A DNA stretch of 64,000 nucleotides, from contig CANUEZ040000107.1 of NCBI GenBank assembly GCA_948099385.1, forward strand, positions 4,836,001-4,900,000, in the 5' to 3' direction. The notes under the pieces are model-generated. The model did not search any database. It saw only the letters and a program-made list of their open reading frames with translations, and had not been told where the DNA came from. Positions 1 through 13,500 of the stretch are shown piece after piece. The position numbers were made by a program, and so were the translations under genes. The DNA comes from Fasciola hepatica. Taxonomy: Eukaryota > Platyhelminthes > Trematoda > Plagiorchiida > Fasciolidae. Each line of letters opens with the position of its first letter. Position 1 is the first letter of the stretch.

Positions 1-1158
1 ATGGATATCAACTGGAAACAGCGCTAAAGCGAAGGGTTAGTGATTGACACAACCGAGCTGAGTTATGATTGGATTTCGTGGTGGGATAACTCGATGTTTT
101 CTGTCGGGAGGTGGGTAATGGTTTGCTATAAAATGCATGTTGGTTAATTTTGCATCGTGTTTGTTAAGCGGCAGCTTTGGTGACCTGTAATTTCAGTCAT
201 TACGCAAGCGTCCGCCACTAGTGACCCATTTTCATTGATTAGCAAGTCTAATCTGAGCTATCGTTTTTATTACGCGACGCGAATTACCCCATGGTTCAGG
301 AACACTATTGATCCTGTTTTTTTTAAAGAGATAGATTGATCCGCAATTCAGCCGTTTGAGGAAAAATTGAGGTGTGCAGTGTTGAGGTTGGACACCTCAG
401 AACAGAAACCTGATACGGATGATCGACTTTGAAAGAAATTGGGAATAGGAGCATCCATAACATGCTCGAAGGAACAAAAACAAAAACAACGACGGTAGAG
501 CAGGTATAGTGAAGCAACCGCCCGGCGGTGAACAAGCTACTGCACGTTGGACGTCAAAGTAAAGTCATCGTTCATGCGATTAGATTTATGTTGAATTCAG
601 TCGCGAGGAGATAAAAAAAGAAAGCAAAGTTTCACTCCACACGTTACTGTACTATTCTATTGTGTTACGAGTTTGAGCTTCGTACGGTGAAGGAAAATCG
701 ATAAGAATAAGAAGCGTCCGGTGCGGGCTAGAAAACCAGTCTTGCGCGTAACACGAAAGACAATAGGAAGTACACATGAAGATCAGCAAAGAAACCATCG
801 AAGGACCTAGTAGAGGGCGCGAATTCTTCTGGAACGAATCAGATTTCAAATGGGGGGGAAAGGATGGTGTTTGAGACATATCAAGATAAGATAATGTTTA
901 ACAACATTCGAGAGAATGCGATTTGCGGAGCCCCAAGTGGAGATTTTTCTAAGTTCAGAATTGAGCAATAGATCAATAGCACAATGATCCCCATCGATTT
1001 TGGTGTTGGAATGGTGGGAGGTTGAATTCGAAGCTGAGCGGTGCACCAATGGTTCATTCCGAGTCGGTTATGTGTCGTTCTAGTTATAGGACCCTCAGCA
1101 AGACTGATTTTAAATTCCGCAACGTTTATTCGTACTTCTTCCTGATATCGTTTGACAG
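1..1158 (+). other. Intron upstream of the first visible CHD exon
   Basis: I find no supportable coding segment here. The stretch ends in a usable 3' splice site (TTTGACAG, ending at 1158) that opens the first recognisable CHD exon. The open frames present are short and show no family motif. The exon carrying the end of the SNF2 helicase domain, which should come immediately before, is not visible and must lie upstream of base 1. Confidence 0.6.
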
Positions 1159-1335
1159 GCTCAGATGAGCAAGAAAGAGATCGAGGAACTACTAAAGAAG
1201 GGTGCTTATGGTGCTTTGATGGACGACGATAAAGCAGGTGAGGACTTTTGTGAGGAAGACATCGACAAAATCCTACAATCGCGTGCTCGCGTAGTGCAAC
1301 TGGAACAGGGGGAAAAGAACTCGACTTTCTCCAAG
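1159..1335 (+). CDS. CHD exon 1 of window: post-helicase conserved block
   Basis: Phase 0 to phase 0, 59 codons. It encodes [19 protein letters not shown] and an [10 protein letters not shown] motif. This is the highly conserved segment just after the helicase C-terminal lobe in CHD6-9 and Kismet. The acceptor AG is at 1157-1158 and the donor GTAAGT at 1336. Confidence 0.93.
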
Positions 1336-1445
1336 GTAAGTCTACTTTCTATCCTGTTTCGTGACGTCGTTTTTGGCATTAAGCACTTCGTGATCTATTT
1401 ACGTGGTTCCCATTAGGTTAATCCGCCCTTACTCTTCTGCTCTCA

Positions 1446-1507
<62 letters not shown>

Positions 1508-4500
1508 AGGATGTATTTCTGACACTTAGTGGAAAACCCACATTCTTCGCATCCAAAAGTCCAATGCCTCGAGTTGGAATCGAACCGTTTGAATCTAATC
1601 CGTATTCGTTTAGATTTGTTTCAGATGCTCGTTACTAGTCTACCACTGCGGTATCCCAAACTGCCTCACAAATGGATATTACGGAAAAATTACCTGAGAT
1701 TTGTCAACCCTGAACATTGTTCACTCTCCATTTTTTTCAGGCTACCTTTTCCATATCGGACAACCGTAGTGATATTGAAATCGATGATCCGAATTTTTGG
1801 CAGAAATGGGCGAAAATGGCTGGTGTGGATGAGACTGCTGGCACAATAAAAGTGAGTTATTTCTCTCGCTTTCCAGTTGTCTTGTCTTGTAACGGTTGCG
1901 TCTGCCCCGTTCACAAACTCGGTGTTACCGTGATAGTAAACAAGTAGTGAGAAATTTCCATTTAGTTTTACAGTTGCGTCAATTTCTTCTCGAATGGTTT
2001 GTATAGCGTTTCATTTCGACTGCCTGAAAATGGTCATTAGTTTATCCTCGGTCTAATTTTCTTGCCTAACACGGATTGCTTTCAAAAATGTCACAAACCC
2101 CTTTTTATCGATCACTAGTAACGGTTTATACTCAGTCGATGCACCAGGTGACATTTTTCATTAGCCTTGAATAGTTATCAGGGTAGTCCAGATGCGATAC
2201 TGGACTATGGATTAGCTGACTCAATCCCTAACTCACTTCATTTACCGCAATGAGGAAAGTGCTATCGATGTTTTACATCTTGCCTTTTATCAATCATTCT
2301 TGTTTTTCAAAACCTCAAAGGATCTCATCATGAAAACTCCCCGACAGCGAAGACAAACCAGCCGGTATTCAGCTCTAACCAGCGAACCGGTTGCCCCAAG
2401 TCCTCCGAGCTACGACGTGTCTGATCTGGATGATAGTGCTACTGCTCAGAGCTCGGCTGATGAAAATACAGCTAGCGGTTCAACTGTTCGTGGTCGTTTC
2501 CGCCGAAGTCGCCGACATCGCCGTCTTTCGAGACACGGCAGTCTGAGTCGCCGTGTTAGCCAGGTATCCCTGAAAACAGAAATTCCCAATGCGGTGCCAA
2601 ACCCTCTTCAGGTGGAACCCCTAGATCGAGCTGATCTGTTTCGGGTAGAACGCTGTTTGCTAACCTGGCCCTGGGGTCATTGGAATGTCGGTCTGGCCAC
2701 CGTACCTTTTAAACGACCTATGGAATCTAGTGAACTCACTTACTTTGCCTGTGTTGTTCTTGCTTACGCTTTACGATTTCTGCCACCCACTGCAGATCCT
2801 AGAGTTAAAGCAACCATTGTGGAACTGACGCGCCCTGGTGTTTGGCACTTGGAGTTGTCGGAAGTGGCTAGTCGAGTCACTGCTGCCACCAAAAAAGCCA
2901 CACTAGCACTGAAAACCGTGGATATTATCAGTTCTGTAGGTGTCTCAATGATCAGTGAACCAACGGATTCCAAGATCACTGTGCCGGACTTCATGATTGC
3001 TGAGCAGACAATCGCAGATTCCCCCCTGCCAGACGAGCCGAATGCTACATCTGAACCAGACCAACGAAAGGTAGAAGTGTTAGTAGAAAAACTTGAAGCC
3101 ATTGATACTCCGTTGTCCGAAAAGACGAAGTCGGATACAGAAGCCGCTGAGAAGGCCGAGGGTGAAGTAGATAGCGCGAGCCTACCGGATCCAGCTGCAG
3201 CTGATGATACTGCATCTGGTTGTATGGACTTTGATGCGAGGCAACCGGATTCGACGAACTTGCCATCAATTGATATCTCCGTCAAGGTCGAAGTTTCGGA
3301 ACATCAGAATGAGCCTCCCGTTGGCCAAGGTGATCCTAATTCTACTGTCTCACCGAAATGTAAGTTTACTTCGTGATACCAAGTCTTATTATCTGAGGGC
3401 ATACCACCCAACATTCGACTGTCGTGTTTGTCATTGTTCTGACATGATGCCGTTCATTTGTTTTGTGTTCGTGGCAGTTTTGATCTAGGACAGAAATTGT
3501 TGTAGTATCAAAGCATTTCTTTGAAATCATTGTAGCAGTTTTATTTCTGCATTTTGCGTTGGCAATTCAACTACGCCAAGCTCTTGTACAGTTTGGTTTC
3601 GTTTTCCGTTTTCATAGCCTCTTCGTTTGATCCGGATGTGTTGATTCCTTTTGAGAGTTTCCGAAAACATGTTCAGCGAGGCTGCGCTCGACTACTCAAT
3701 CGTGTCGCTTTTCTTCTCTTCCTGGAGTGCGAAGTCATCGGGGTTGAGCGTTCTGTTGATTTCATCGCCGGTCGTCTCACCCATTCAGACTTTACTGACC
3801 TGGCTGCCAGCCTTCCGCCCCTTGAGGGTAAGCATAATCTCGTCGAGTGTTTTTGATAAGTAACGGATGTCTACCAGACAAACAGTTATGAACTCAAGGG
3901 AGACAAATAAGAGAACGAGTCATGTTTGAACATAGATTACAGTTGTAATCGTTGTGATTTGTTATTATTGCTGTTGCTGTCGTTGTGCTATTAATGCAAC
4001 CGGTTAGTACTCACGGGAGCAAATACGTTTTTCCCCACTACAGCAATTGACGCCGACTTGCCTATTCCTTGGTGGGACAAGTGTTGCGACAAATGCCTAC
4101 TATTAGGTGTCCTCAAACATGGCTGGGAGAAGTATGCCTCGATGCGTTTGGATCCTGCCTTGTGTTTCCGATCACGGGCAATTGCGGCGCTAGAAGAAAA
4201 GCCTAGTAAAGACGATGTCTCGGAAGCCGTTCAAATGTGAGTGAATATACCATCGCCATACAGCGAGAAAACCAGAATATCACAGTGGAACGACTATGAT
4301 CTTCGTTTTTCAGTTTTTGCGTTTGGGCATCTAGGTTGTCCCCTTGAGTATTTAAATATCGATTTTGTTTGTATGCTTTCGCTTCACCATTTTGTTTTCA
4401 ATACTATTATTATATTCGTATAGTGTTCGCCCCATTCCGTCTGAGAAAAGAAAAAAGTAGTGCCGTCCGTGTTGGACATTTGCTATACCATTTTTTTTCT

Positions 4501-7500
4501 AGTTCCACAGACACTCATCAGCCACAATCTACTAATTCTGCTGTTTCTTTTGAATCAACATCTAGTACGGATGATGAAACATGTATCGTGAAAGATAAAG
4601 AACCGGTGAAAAACTCAACCGGTACCGAAAATCTGGAACCCCATGTTGCTGCGCCTGAACCTCGGAAAGATAAACTGATGGACGATCCGGCGGAAGTCGA
4701 CCCATTCTCCGAGACGAAAGGAGACGATGGACTGTTGCTTAGCGGGACGGGTGACGATACCCTGGCCGAATCAGTTCTCACCGCCATTCAGTTCCCTGCT
4801 GTGGCGGACTTGAACAGTAGAATACGCAAACTTGTCAGCTTCTTCTTGCGTGTGAAAAACCAGCGTGAAATGGAGTGCTTATCCAAGGTACTCATCTGTA
4901 AAATGTTTGTTGGTCCTCATGTTCGTGCGTTTACTTCACTTTTACCCTCCTGAGAGTGCATTATTCCAATATCGTCTGCATGTTAACATCACAAGATAGT
5001 TTACTGTTAGTATGAGAAATTATTCTGTCTCAGGCATCATCATCGATCGACCGTTAATAAACTAGTCTCAATAAAAGCAGCAATTGTACCGGAATGGAAC
5101 AACATTGGCTATCGTTCAATCAACCAAGTCGTGTTTGATTTGTTCAATTTGCCGGGTGATTATTTACATGAATGGTTGAAACTAGCACCAGAATACCGAC
5201 GTAGTTGGTCTGTGCGCTGGCAAATTCAATCGCGATGCCCGAGTTAATCCAGAACAAGACAAGTTTAAGCAGATGCAAGTTCAAGGCCATCCAGCCTTGT
5301 ATTTAGAGATTTTCATCTGTCAGAGTTCCTCAGTACGAACCTCTAAACAGCCAGTGAACGACATCCTAATTGCATCGTGATTCGTGTGACTTCTGGATGA
5401 GTGTTTTTGATCTCAAAGCCACCGGCCGTCAACTTTGTTGATAGATGGCATTGTTGTTACCTTGTTCACTGCTATATCTGACCTGTGGGAGAATTATGTG
5501 GCTCATTACTCCATGAGACAGGGTGGATTGAGATTCCTGTTAGCGTTTATGATGGATATAGCGTGATTCTTCCTTTGTATGTTTTTTCAATACCATTGCA
5601 AGGAACCCCAGAAATTCTTTCTCACCATGCCAGGCCTCGGAGTCACCACTCTCAATTTTTGGTAACATGCGGCGCCTTGTAGTTGGAGTTTTATCACCTC
5701 CATTGAGAAAGGTGACCAATAAGTCTGCAGAATCTTAGGCATGATAGTTCACTAACGTATCGGGACCCGGATCAGTTCGGAGTGTGTCGAAAAAACAATG
5801 CGCCATGTGACATGTTATAAGGACAATAAACACTTACCTATGATAATTCCTTGTCTGGTGTATTCATCTCGACACGTGTTAATACTTATGAGTGCTGCTC
5901 TTGGTTTCCATCGCTCTAGTTATATCATATACACGCGCCGTGATTCTGACAGTGGATAGCTTAACCTCGTACAAACCGGTTTTATCCAGATACACGTTCT
6001 ACCCGTTTGTTTTTAGCGACAATTCGTTGAAGAGTCCGAAGAACGATTTACTCCGCCACCGACCATGCGTTACGTAGAACGCAGAAATATGTAAGTACAT
6101 TCTCGTTTCTGTCTAGACCAATTTGTCGGTTTTGTGATGGGCGGTTGGTCTGTCTCCTAACTCTCTACACAAAGGTAAATAAAATACACTGCACCTTTTT
6201 TGTTTATCGGATTCTGGCTCATCACTATGGGGCTGTTGCGTCTTCCCGAATAGATCACAAGCCTTGAAGCATACGGCCACAAAAGAAGTCGCACGCACGA
6301 TGAACACAAAACACACATACCGTTGTACCTCCTAGTCTGTAATGACGTAACGTCTAAACCTCAAGCCGGAATCTTAAAATGGGCCCGTGATAATTCAAGT
6401 AAGACATCCCACTTGTTTCAATGCGAACTCGTTCGATACGTGACAAAACGTTTATTAACAGAACGACAAAACATGGGTGAAAAACGAGTCAATCTGGGAG
6501 CTCCATCATATGTATAGTGGTACATCGACCGGAGGTAAGTGGCCTTACAGATAGATGCAAAAGTAGAGTAGTGAACAAATCAGAGGAGAGTTTTGTCTGC
6601 ACTGTAGAAAACTCAGGTTATCGAAAATGTAAAAACATGGGATTTCTCGAGAAGTCATTGTTTTTTAGAAAAAGGTAATAATCGTACCGCAATCAGCGTT
6701 TAGCTATTAGGAGGACTTGGTCGTCTTCTTTACACAAATACCCTTCTCAGTAAGTACGCCAGTTTTGAATATTGCAGTGAGAGTAATAATACTGATCTAA
6801 TTGTTTTTTTCTGTCACGTTAGACTGATTTTCTGTGAAGTTCGGTCATACTACGCACTAGTAATTCCTCAAAAATGCGCTAACTAAAAGTCCAGGATTTT
6901 CCCCGCCCGATAACCTAGGACTGGCCGCTTTTCAAAAATGCTCTGCATTCTGTTGGCCAAGTGAGTTGTAGCATGTCACGTCGCACCATGACAGCCTGGA
7001 TTTCTGATGAATCTTTGTGCCTTCTCGACACGCGTCAACCGATTCCGGCTTCAAACAAGCTTAATAGAAAACCGCTCGTAAGGTGATGTAAACTCAACGC
7101 AAGTTTACGCAGGAATCGCGAAATCTTGTGGCCTCAATGCGCGTCAGACATAGGGCCTGATGTCATCATGGGAATTCCTGCAAATTCTTCCGCCTGGGTT
7201 TCGTACCGGTCTTGAATGCATTCGTCAAACCTTCACCCTCCGACAGCTACAGGAGCACCGTTATACCTTCCACAGACCAACAATCCACGTTCCTAGACAT
7301 TCGCACAGCTTTTGTCCTCAAGTGGAGTTTCACAAGATTGCATCATATCCCAATTTCTTTACAACTTTGCCATAGAAGATATACTCCGGAATGCCTTTCC
7401 TGGTCTTCCAAACGGTGGGGTTGAGCTCCTCGCGGGGAACAGTTTTCGACATTGAGTATACTGATGACATCGCCTTGTTGAGTGGCAATACCCAAGCGAT

Positions 7501-10500
7501 GCAGCACGTTTCGGACCACTTGATGGTTGATACATCCCAATATTGTATGCACTTTAAGTCTTCCAAATGCACAGTACTTTTACATGACTGTCAGGAACAT
7601 GTGCCCCGCACTCATCCTTTGTAGTGATCTGCTAATTGGCCGATTATTTAGAGTAGCTCGGGAATTCAATTGCAGCTGGATGTTGTTTGAGAAAAGGTCA
7701 CATCACGAATACGAAAGCTAGAGTAGTATTTTCCAACATGCGAAATTCGGCTCTACTAAGTAATGGGTGTACAACGCCGTGACATGTAGTGTTTTGCTTT
7801 GTGGTTGCGGGACCCGGCCACTCCGCGTTGAGGATGCTTGGCGTCGTTCCATTTTTGTTCACCGATGTCTCCGGAACATTGCTCACGCCTAGTGGTAACA
7901 TCGAGTGAGCAATGATAAAGTCCGTCACTGTGTTAGGTAGTGATAGTCACTCTCTGACCGAAGTAACCGCTATGCATTGTCCCAGATGGCTTGTGTATGC
8001 CTGCTCATCGTATACTTTCCCGCGCTTTATTCGCCCGTTCTGGGAAAGCCTGGAAGAAGCGACGCGGCGGTTTGGTGATGACTTGGCGTACAGGTATGAA
8101 GAAGCTAACGTCAGCACTGGCTTTGGTTGGTGCTTCCGGTGTTCCTGGTGGGAGCCCAAGAGGTAAGGGCTATCGTTGTTTGGAGACTTCGGGGATGTGG
8201 CTCAGAATGAAAGTCGGTGCCATGAATGCTGTACAGCCTGTCTGCTTCGTTACCGCTCATCATAAGCACAAAACCAGAAAAACGTCGAAAGTGTATCACA
8301 TCATCCCTATGTGGTGTGACACTCTTCCGGAGATAATATTGATTATGGCCGCAAGAAGCAGTCAGGTACTCGGTGGGCGTCTGATAACCTGTTCATCAAA
8401 TTGTCAGATTAATTTACCAGCTAAAAATTCGAGATAAATGAGGGAGCATTTGTTTTGAAGATCGCCATAAGTGATTTGTTTTCAGATGATACACGACTTG
8501 TTGTGCATAGCAGTACATGAATAATTTTTTCGCCATTACTTATCGATCTCGAGTTCTGTGCGCCGGTATGTTTTGTGCATGCAGTTAACCTTGATATTAC
8601 ATGATATTTATCATCAATTTTCTGTAACACACGCGTACCGTGTGGTCATTAGTGCACTTTGTATGCGGCTCCGCTGCCTTTATCTGCTTCAGTAAATGGA
8701 CACGGCGTGAAGAGGCTGATTTCTATCGAGTCGTGTCCAGCTTTGGTGTGGAATTCACTCCGATAAAATCTTCAACAGTCGCGGATCCAGCCGCACCCGT
8801 GGAACGTATTTATAACTGGTATAATTTCCGTCAGTTGGCCAACTTGAATCGAAAATCAGACGCGGCGCTAACGGAATATTTCCAGGCTTTTTATCGGATG
8901 TGTCAACGCGTTTGTAAACGTCCTTTAACAAGTGAGCTTTCCTTTTCTAGTTTTCATGCTCACCACTTTTTTCTGCTGATGTACGAAAAACGGTATTTGT
9001 CAGTCATGCCTAATTGCATTAACATGTTCGTTTTGTTCACAGAATTTGTTGAACCTGCGTCCTCTGCGGCCACCTCCACCACATCTGGTCACAGTGATCA
9101 AGGAGACGAAGTTTGTGTGGATGCGATTTCCGAAGAGCGAGCTACACGTTGTCTTTCCCGTATCGACCTGCTTGCGCGTATTCGTAACGAGATCCTACCG
9201 CATCCGAATCTGGTTGAGCGATTGAAGCTTTGCCAACGTGGTTCCGAGGTTCCAAACTGGTGGGTTCCTGGAAAACATGACGGGGAACTTTTACGTGGTG
9301 CGGCCAAGTGAGTTCTCTAATACGATAATAGTTTGTACAATATACAACTCTTTCTTTTCTATGGGCCACTGTGTGCCGGTAAATGTCGTTTGTTCATCCG
9401 TAGCTTTTGCACGGTTTTATATATCACGGTCTGTAATCCATTTTTCAACATAGGCGCTCAGGAAAGAAAAGTAACAATTCCCGTTTCCGCGGTCCTCGAT
9501 TCATTCTAGGTTAATCGAGCAGAATAAAATTTAGCTGGGACAGAAGTTCGAGTAGTGGTGGTCCAGCAGGTAATCAAGTCATACAAATAAGACAACATTG
9601 TAGAACCGTAACAAAAAAGATCTGTGTTATCGTAGAGTTTCGTGCTTCATGATTGTACAGGTTGGTGTTAATTTGGAAACCACAATAATGATATCTGAAA
9701 TAGTTACCCGATTGGTTCCCTTGTCATTATGATACCAAGCGTTATTGAAAAAATGATCTGGGCTTCGGGTTCAACAGAATAACTCGATGAGGATTGCTTG
9801 CCGCTGATCTGTGAACCATGGGTGGGGCTGTCGTGCTCTGCGCCCCTGCCATGCGGCATTTGGCCTGCACGAACAGTATGTCAAAACACACCCATGCTTC
9901 CGAACAATTCAAGATGTTTTTCTGAGCGTCTTCAGTGGTACCCTATTCCTCATCTCACTTCTGTTCAGCGTCACCATTTATCGGATTCTGTCAATCGCAT
10001 TTGCTGTATCGACGGATGATGGCACATGATTTATACTCGAGAAGACGATTCGGATCTAAAATGCGCAGTGAAACATATACGAATATCGTGTCAGACTGTC
10101 TAAATCACCCCAACCATCATACGGGATATACTTTTAGCCGGGATCCTGTTTGTTTATAGTTTACTACTGGACTAGGTATCCATTTAACCTTATTCATCTA
10201 TTTGGTTCTGTTTTACGTCAATACGCGTTTGAAATGAATTCTCACAACCCGAATCATTTGCGAATTCGCGTCACCTCGTGCTAGCATTGGGAACTAACAC
10301 AAAAATACCCCATTAACAATGCAACTATAAGTACTGCGTTGGTCCATCGGAATCCGACCCTCATGTTCAGTTTTGGAAATCTATTTTGTGATTTCTCGTT
10401 GTTGTGCATCATGTCGATTGTAACAATATCATGCTTCCTCACCTTCCTCAGGCACGGCCTCGCCCGGACAGACTTGAATATTCTATCTGATCCAGAGTTC

Positions 10501-13500
10501 AGCTTTTCGCGTGTTATTTCGCTAATACGCGAGCGATTATCTCGTGAAGCTGCGGTTGCGGACTATCCAGGTGACTTGAGTGCTAATCAAGCAAATCGTT
10601 CAAATATCGCTGCAGTTGCGGCGGCTGCTGCCCGAGCTGCTGCAGACCAGCTCGTCAGAGAAGATACAAACGACAATATTCCAGATTTAGAGAGTACAAA
10701 GATAACCAGCCAGGCGTCTTCTGCAAAAACTGAAGCAGATGAGGAAAATAAAAGTCAGTTGCAGACTTTCACAGAACCTGCAGATTTAGCTGCTGGCTCT
10801 GCCCCATGTGGGCTCGTCGGAGAAGAACAACAGTCAGAAGAAACCGTTGCAGCGCCGGTCCTGAAAAATGAACAAGAGGATTCAGACACCGGAAAACCAG
10901 CCGAAGACGAATCAACAAAATCAGACCTTAAGCTTTCCGATGATGGTGAGTGCGCACTCATGGATAAAGTCACCATGCTCGATCCTTCTTATTTAATATC
11001 GGTCTTTGGGCTTTTTGTATCGGAAATTATTTTCGCATTTCACAAAGTAAAAACAACGTGCCTCTGGTTGAAATCAGACTGTTCACGCTGTAGTTTCTAC
11101 TCCAACCCGAACAGTAATGCACTTCACAACTGTTAACATTTTTACTTGTTTCTGCTTATGTCTTAGACTGCAACTTTCACTTGGTAACCGGGTTAAAATC
11201 ACCTCCCAGAGTTCTGTGTCAATCAATACACGAGCAACCCCCCTTCTAGATCCACTTCACCTCCCCATTTTTTAAATACAGAACCTCCGAAACTTAGTCC
11301 CGAGGACAGTATCACAGCGAAGACGTCTGGGATAACAACCGCTCAGGCGGAATTCAAGCCTACTGATACCGAGTTGGTGTCAAATGAATGGTCCGTTAAA
11401 TTCGCCACAAATTTGGCTACTGCCTGGCCCAAAGACCGAACAATACAACACCGATTGGAACTTGTCTGTCAAACGATCGAGGTGTGTTTGGAAATACTTC
11501 CTATTTTGTAATGAGACTCACTCAGAGAGGTCAATTTTGCTACGCTCGAGTTACCGGGTTGGCGCGCTTTCGAAATTGCAGGTCTTTGTGGTAGCAGTTC
11601 AGTTTGACTAAAAAATTAGCTTGAAATAGTTTCCATTCAACCTGAAACTATGAGCTAGCAGCTAGTTTAAATCGCAGTGACAATTGTTACAAGTCATGTT
11701 CCGGGTTTAGGTACCGTCTGTCAGGATGACGTTTATACATGCAAGGTCGAATATCGAACAAGCCACTAATGAAAATAAATGGGTAGAGAACGATTTCTAA
11801 GAGGAACGCGCCGCCGATCCCTGTGCCGAATATTTGCTGGTGTCTCTGGCAAGTCGACGAATGGTGTCCGTGCCCTCCTTGATTTTACAGGTCCCATCTT
11901 TCGGTTCCTACTTCTTCGATGAACAGCGAAGAACACAATTTAAAGCGTGCACGGCACATTTCTCGGTCGAATAGCGCTGTTGAAATATTTTTCACACAAT
12001 TTTCTCGTTCAATGACTGTTATGCGCTCTACCTACATATGGATTATCTTGTTGGTTATTTCACATGCGTGTATATACGAGGTAGAGTAATTCACGTTGGA
12101 AATTCAAACATTCTAGGTCTCTGGTTTCGGTTCTACCGCTCCCTATATTCCTGGTATTTATAAGTCAGAGGATGTATTGTTGGCACGAGGAGCCTGAATC
12201 GTATGTTTCTGGAAAATCCACGTGCATTCTTCACATCGAAAAGTCGGGCGCCGCGAGCCGGCCCGACTTTTCGATGTGAAGAATGCAAGTGGATTTTCCA
12301 AAAACATTTATAAGTCAGTAGTTTTTTATACTCACCGTCTTAAATATGAATATGCGGCTAACTGATTTGTCTGTTCTCTTTTATCCCAAATGGGCTTGGC
12401 TCAGCGAAACGAATGGCCCACTCCTCGTCGCTACATACCGACTCCTTCCACCGCATCGATTCCGCTGTCTGATTCAAATCGCGCACTAATCGAATCACGG
12501 ATCATCAACTTTTCTACTCCGCGTATAAGTCCTTCGCCTTTTATGGTAGGAAGTCCTATTTCGGGTAGGATGGCATCCGGATTAAGTTATGCCCGCCCCA
12601 TAGGTAAGCAGTTACCGGATGTCCAACCATTCATAACAGATCCAGGCAGATGCTTGGAAAACTTTGCAGTCATTTTCCAGCCGCCGTCTGCACCTGAAAA
12701 TATCTCAAACATGGTTCACGTAGCGGAGGACCTTTCAAACAAAAATGTGGAAATGCCCATTGTGGGAGAGCCTAGCAATAATGTTCATTTAAACCCTGCT
12801 AATCCACTGAACCTGGCCGACTCACCTAGTAGACGGAGTTGTTTCACTCCGAATCCCTGCGTCTCGTCGCAGTTAAAAGCATCAGCGACGACGCCCACAC
12901 CGACCATGGTCGAGGAGGAAAACTCTGCATCGTCATCATACTCGAAGGTTCCCGTTGGTTCGAACTCTTCCACGGATCTGTCCGGTTTTGTCCAATATCC
13001 ATCCAGAAGCGCCTCGTCTGTTTCGACCTCTGTAACAACCTCTCCGCAACCTATACGAGGGCGTGGTCGTGGTCGGGGCCGAGGTGGTCGAGTATCGGGA
13101 TCGAGCCGTGGATTAGGTAGACTCCGACAATTTGGGGGCAAGCTAAGTGGACCCGGTCGTTCTCCTCCCAAGTCACCTGCCAGTGAATCTGGACTACTTG
13201 GATCGCCCGAACAGACAGAAATCGAACAGAGTATGCCTCCACCGTCCTCTCGAGTCGGTTCATCGTCATCCCCTCATCGACCCACTGGTACTCGGGGCCG
13301 AAAACGAAAATTAGAAGGCACACGAGGAGCCGTACACACGAATCTGGCCGGTAGACCCGAGCGCCCAAATGCAAAGCGCGAACGAATTGATCAGAGTTCA
13401 TCGGTATCATCTACACATGCGCGCGCGACACGTGGTTCCCATCGCGGAGCTCAGGTCTCTACCGAATCGGATGTGTGGGATATTCGGGTGCCTGTGATCA

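Noticed and set aside
2764..3285. 173-codon minus-strand frame
   Set aside because: Shadow of the acidic linker in CHD exon 3.
5032..5245. Possible extra CHD exon in intron 6 after a CTGTCTCAG acceptor
   Set aside because: In the phase left by exon 6 it hits a stop within eight codons, and the open frame needs another phase. Exons 6, 7 and 8 already join correctly.
12785..13410. Long minus-strand frames opposite CHD exon 12
   Set aside because: Shadows of the RG- and Pro/Ser-rich coding strand; the plus strand has conserved motifs and splice sites.
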